From [Clostridium] colinum (lineage in GTDB: Bacteria; Bacillota; Clostridia; Lachnospirales; CAG-274), in the NCBI RefSeq assembly GCF_940677205.1, contig NZ_OW712331.1, forward strand, positions 372,001 to 436,000: DNA of 64,000 nt, written 5' to 3'. Position numbers and translations under genes: made by a program. Under the pieces are notes generated by a model. That model saw nothing but the letters and a program-made list of their open reading frames with translations. It was not told where the DNA came from and made no database searches. Below are positions 61,311 to 64,000 of the stretch, one piece after another; the stretch's first letter is position 1; every line of letters begins with the position of its first letter.

Positions 61311-62237
61311 ATGAATAATGATATATATGATGTAGTAATAATAGGCTCTGGTCCTTCGGGGCTTTCTGCGGCTATATATGCAGAAAGAGCAAAGTTAAAA
61401 ACAATAACAATAGAAAAGCAATATATGAGTGGTGGGCAAGTTTTAAATACTTATGAAGTAGATAACTATCCAGGTCTTCCAGAAATAAATGGATTTGATA
61501 TGGGACAAAAATTTAGACAACATGCAGAAAAGCTGGGTTCACAATTTATTAAAGATGAAGTTTTAGAGCTTGAAATAACAGATAAAATTAAAAAAGTCCA
61601 TTGTAAAAAAAATGAATTTTTAACAAAAACTGTAATAATAGCAACAGGAGCACAACATAGGCTTTTAGATGTTAAAGGTGAAAAAGAGTTGTATGGAAAA
61701 GGTGTTTCATATTGTGCTACTTGTGATGGTGCATTTTATAAAGAAAAAACTGTTGCAGTTGTTGGTGGTGGAGATGTTGCTTTAGAAGATGCTATATTTT
61801 TATCAAGAATATGTAAAAAAGTTTATCTTATACACAGAAGAGATGAATTTAGAGGGGCAAAAATATTACAAGAAAAAGTTTTTTCTATTAACAATATCGA
61901 GGTAATATGGGATACTGTTGTAGATGAAATATGTGGAGAAAATGAAGTAACAGCTATTAATATATTTAATGTTAAAACAGAAGATAAAAAAATGATAGAA
62001 GTAGATGGTATATTTGTAGCAATAGGTATTATACCAAATAGTCATATATTTGAAGAGCATTTAAAACTTGATGATAGCAACTATATTGTTGCAACAGAAG
62101 ATTGTAAAACTTCTGTAGATGGTGTATTTGTAGCAGGAGATGTTCGTACTAAGGCTTTAAGGCAGGTTGTAACAGCAGTTTCTGATGGAGCAAATGCTAT
62201 AACATCTATTGAAAAATATTTAGCAACAAAATTTTAA
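61311..62237 (+). CDS. trxB: Thioredoxin reductase
   Basis: A 308-residue flavoprotein disulfide reductase. The FAD-binding GSGPSGLSAAIYAERA is at about 12-27. The redox-active CATC is at 135-138, in the position typical of bacterial TrxB, and VVGGGDVALEDAIFLS forms the NAD(P)H site with HRRDEFRGAKI. The C-terminal FAD-contact block GVFVAGDVRTKALRQV is present. Whether NADPH or ferredoxin is the donor is not decided. ATG 61311 follows GAGGTGAT. Single-gene unit. Confidence 0.95.
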   Translation: MNNDIYDVVIIGSGPSGLSAAIYAERAKLKTITIEKQYMSGGQVLNTYEVDNYPGLPEINGFDMGQKFRQHAEKLGSQFIKDEVLELEITDKIKKVHCKKNEFLTKTVIIATGAQHRLLDVKGEKELYGKGVSYCATCDGAFYKEKTVAVVGGGDVALEDAIFLSRICKKVYLIHRRDEFRGAKILQEKVFSINNIEVIWDTVVDEICGENEVTAINIFNVKTEDKKMIEVDGIFVAIGIIPNSHIFEEHLKLDDSNYIVATEDCKTSVDGVFVAGDVRTKALRQVVTAVSDGANAITSIEKYLATKF

Positions 62238-62284
62238 AAAAACTCTAAAAAGCTAATATATTTATTAGCTTTTTAGAGTTTTTT
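62237..62284 (+). terminator. Strong terminator of trxB
   Basis: A 22-bp perfect stem from 62237-62258 paired with 62263-62284 (core CTCTAAAAAGCTAATA/TATTAGCTTTTTAGAG), loop TATT, ending in six T. It starts at the stop codon. Confidence 0.9.
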
Positions 62285-62418
62285 ATTATATTTTTATGAA
62301 ATAATTAAATTATTTAAAGTTTTTTATATATAAATGTATTAATAATATCAAACTGTAGGCAAAATAGGAATAACACAAAAAGCAGATAGTATGAGAATGA
62401 AGAGTTCCCATCTTTAAT

Positions 62419-62498
62419 CGTATCTGTGGCTTTGCCACGGATACGTAAAGCTAGGTTTTTAGTGGGCTTTAGCCCATTGTGCGAGAAAACCTTGCTTT
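62419..62498. ncRNA. Structured GC-richer island, candidate RNA or repeat element
   Basis: Two hairpin units lie side by side. CGTATCTGTGGC-TTT-GCCACGGATACG (62419-62445) is 12 bp. AAAGCTAGGTTT...AAACCTTGCTTT (62447-62498) is a longer stem with one mismatch, enclosing a second small hairpin TGGGC-TTTA-GCCCA, and ends in a T-run at 62496-62501. No open reading frame fits. Composition differs sharply from the flanks. It may be a small RNA with its own terminator or a palindromic mobile repeat; which of these cannot be told. Confidence 0.45.
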
Positions 62499-62541
62499 TT
62501 TCATACAGTACATCAAAAAAATAATCTTGTTATTTTTTGAA

Positions 62542-62566
62542 AGGTTGTAGACTTTGTCTACAACCT
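62542..62566. terminator. Hairpin of the GTAGAY family ahead of the symporter 3' end
   Basis: AGGTTGTAGAC, loop TTT, GTCTACAACCT: an 11-bp perfect stem. Relative to copies at 46381 and 55883, GGGTGT has become GGTTGT and the other arm has changed in step (ACACC to ACAACC). It lies 28 bases after the stop of the minus-strand symporter gene. Confidence 0.65.
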
Positions 62567-62594
62567 CATAATATATAATTTTAAATATTAAAAA

Positions 62595-63812
62595 TTAATT
62601 TTTCTTTATATGTTTTTTATAAAACTTATCTACTATGATAGCAATAGCATTATCTCCAGATACATTACAAGCAGTACCAAAGCTATCTTGAGTTATATAT
62701 AATGTTATTAAAAGGCCAGTTAAGGCTCCGTCTGGGTCTATACCGACCATTGATAAAAATGGAACGGCAGACATAATACCACCACCAGGAGCACCAGGAG
62801 AGGCAATCATTACAACTGCTAAGGTTAATATAAAAGGAATGATTGTACTAATACTTATGTCCATATTATTCATTAATAAAACACTTGTTACACAAGATGT
62901 AATAGTTATCATACTACCAGCTAAATGTATATTAGCACATAAAGGTATAACAAATTCTCTTATTTCTGGAGAAGTGTTGTTTTTTTCGGCACAAGCTAAA
63001 TTAACAGGTATTGTAGCAGCAGAAGATTGAGTACCTATTGCAGTAAGATATCCAGGAATTTGGTTTTTTAATAGTTTAATAGGGCTTTGCTTACTAATAG
63101 TCCCAGCAAAAATAAATATTGCAATAAGGTATAATATGTGTAAAATAAGCACTGTTAAAAATACTTTCCATAATACAGACAATATAGAAAATGCTTGTCC
63201 ACTATATGTTAAGTTTGCAAATGTAGACAAAATATAAAATGGTAAAAATGGAATAATAGCCTTATTTAAAACTTTTGTAATAATTGCAGAAAATTCTGTA
63301 AAAAAGTCATAAGTAACGTTTCCTATCTCTTTACCTCTCATTGTACTAACAGATAAGCCCATAACAAAAGCTAAAACAACAGCAGAAGTAACATCAAAAA
63401 GTGGTTTTAAATCTATTGAAAATAATGGTTGTATAAAAGCACCTTCATCTGCTAAATTGTTAAACAAGTTGCTCGATATAAAATGTGGAAAAAGATTTAT
63501 AGCAACAATATATGCTATAGTACCAGCTATTAATGTGGAAGCATAAGAAACAAATGTTGTAAATCCTAATAGCTTACCAGCGCCTTGTGTTAAGTCTGCA
63601 ATACCTTTTGTTATAAATGCTAATATCATAAGTGGTATTACAAATTTTAAAAATAAGCTAAAAAAGTTGGCTAATGTAATAATTATGGACATTATTATTT
63701 CAAAACTTTTAAAGCCTTTGTTTGAAAGAATCATAGTAAAATAACCTAAGAATATACCTAATAATATAGCCATAATAAGCTTAGGAATAAGACCTATTTT
63801 CTTTTTTTTCAT
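62595..63812 (-). CDS. Dicarboxylate/amino acid:cation symporter (DAACS/SstT-like)
   Basis: A 405-residue secondary transporter with about eight membrane helices and two re-entrant loops. The HP1 loop TQSSAATIPVNL, the VVMIASPGAPGGGIMSAVPF region and the HP2/TM8 motif TACNVSGDNAIAIIVDKFYK are hallmark features for sodium-coupled uptake. The substrate may be glutamate, serine/threonine or a C4-dicarboxylate and is undecided. I use ATG 63812 behind AGAAGGGAA; an upstream in-frame ATG would add 14 polar residues without a ribosome site. Confidence 0.92.
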   Translation of the reverse strand: MKKKKIGLIPKLIMAILLGIFLGYFTMILSNKGFKSFEIIMSIIITLANFFSLFLKFVIPLMILAFITKGIADLTQGAGKLLGFTTFVSYASTLIAGTIAYIVAINLFPHFISSNLFNNLADEGAFIQPLFSIDLKPLFDVTSAVVLAFVMGLSVSTMRGKEIGNVTYDFFTEFSAIITKVLNKAIIPFLPFYILSTFANLTYSGQAFSILSVLWKVFLTVLILHILYLIAIFIFAGTISKQSPIKLLKNQIPGYLTAIGTQSSAATIPVNLACAEKNNTSPEIREFVIPLCANIHLAGSMITITSCVTSVLLMNNMDISISTIIPFILTLAVVMIASPGAPGGGIMSAVPFLSMVGIDPDGALTGLLITLYITQDSFGTACNVSGDNAIAIIVDKFYKKHIKKN

Positions 63813-63855
63813 AAAATCATTCCCTTCTAGTTTTGTGTTTAATGTATAAGTCAAT

Positions 63856-63884
63856 ATTATATATTAAATACTAAAAAAATACAA
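63856..63884 (-). promoter_or_regulatory. Promoter of the symporter gene
   Basis: On the minus strand, TTGTAT (63879-63884), a 17-nt spacer and TATAAT (63856-63861), 44 bases before the start codon. Confidence 0.65.
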
Positions 63885-63994
63885 GCACTTTATAAAAAAT
63901 CATATAAAGTTATAAATATATAAAAGATAACCATTAAATATATAATAAAAATGTATAGAAAAAAATATATAAGTGTGTTAAAATATTAAAAAAT

Positions 63995-64000
63995 AAGGAG
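63995..64000 (+). promoter_or_regulatory. Ribosome binding site at the window edge
   Basis: AAGGAG ends the window on the plus strand, downstream of a -10-like TTAAAAT near 63978, so a gene probably starts just beyond base 64000. Confidence 0.45.

Overview
The DNA is very AT-rich and its gene content points to a motile, spore-forming, anaerobic Bacillota, most likely a clostridial or Lachnospiraceae-type bacterium. The pointers are a dipicolinate synthase subunit, a Gram-positive-type flagellar operon (FliY, FlbD, MotE-like, FapA, FliW/CsrA), FeoAB iron uptake, MecA, and tRNA genes that do not encode CCA. Species cannot be fixed from sequence reading alone.

Layout. 1-1156: a truncated membrane-protein gene on the minus strand, then a tRNA-Asp/Val/Leu cluster with a perfect promoter and a terminator. 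1268-1855: spoVFB without its usual partner. 2147-31220: one long co-directional motility operon, flgB-flgC-fliE-fliF-fliG-fliH-fliI-fliJ-motE-fliK-flgD-(TIGR02530)-flgE-flbD-motA-motB-fliL-fliM-fliY-cheY-fliO-fliP-fliQ-fliR-flhB-flhA-flhF-flhG-pilZ-cheD-x-fliA-fapA-x-(SwrB-like)-x. 31368-32015: mecA as a separate unit. 32215-39697: the late block flgM-flgN-flgK-flgK2-flgL, then a two-gene sugar-modification pair that is switched off or broken, then fliW-csrA. 39731: tRNA-Arg. 39916-44252: a minus-strand five-gene operon with methylglyoxal synthase and an aldehyde dehydrogenase. 44587-46369: an orphan PAAR-like/VgrG-like spike pair, facing a divergent flagellin-like gene. 47426-49021: obg-yhbY. 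49622-55692: oppABCDF. 55924-60471: an iron block (DtxR-type regulator, feoA-feoB-Cys-rich peptide) enclosing a TetR/membrane/DUF2871 operon. 60567 to the end: YesL-like protein, trxB, a structured intergenic island and a dicarboxylate/amino-acid symporter.

How it works together. The early operon encodes the basal body, export apparatus, stator, switch and sigma-28. FlgM is the anti-sigma factor and sits behind a sigma-28-like promoter. FlgN/FlgK/FlgL build the hook-filament junction, and FliW/CsrA couple flagellin level to translation. The cheBAWC genes that often precede cheD in related operons are absent here, as are fliD, fliS, flgG and a canonical flagellin.

Most notable. A run of nine G residues inside a polysaccharide-deacetylase gene throws it out of frame; ten or seven G residues would restore a 328-codon gene. 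This looks like a slipped-strand phase-variation switch in the flagellar locus. The overlapping formyltransferase gene carries its own in-frame stop. Other leads are the orphan injection-system spike pair, an iron-box-like site on the feoA promoter, a 24-bp perfect dyad on the DtxR-type regulator promoter, a dispersed GTAGAC/GTCTAC hairpin family with compensatory changes, and a multi-hairpin island at 62419-62566.
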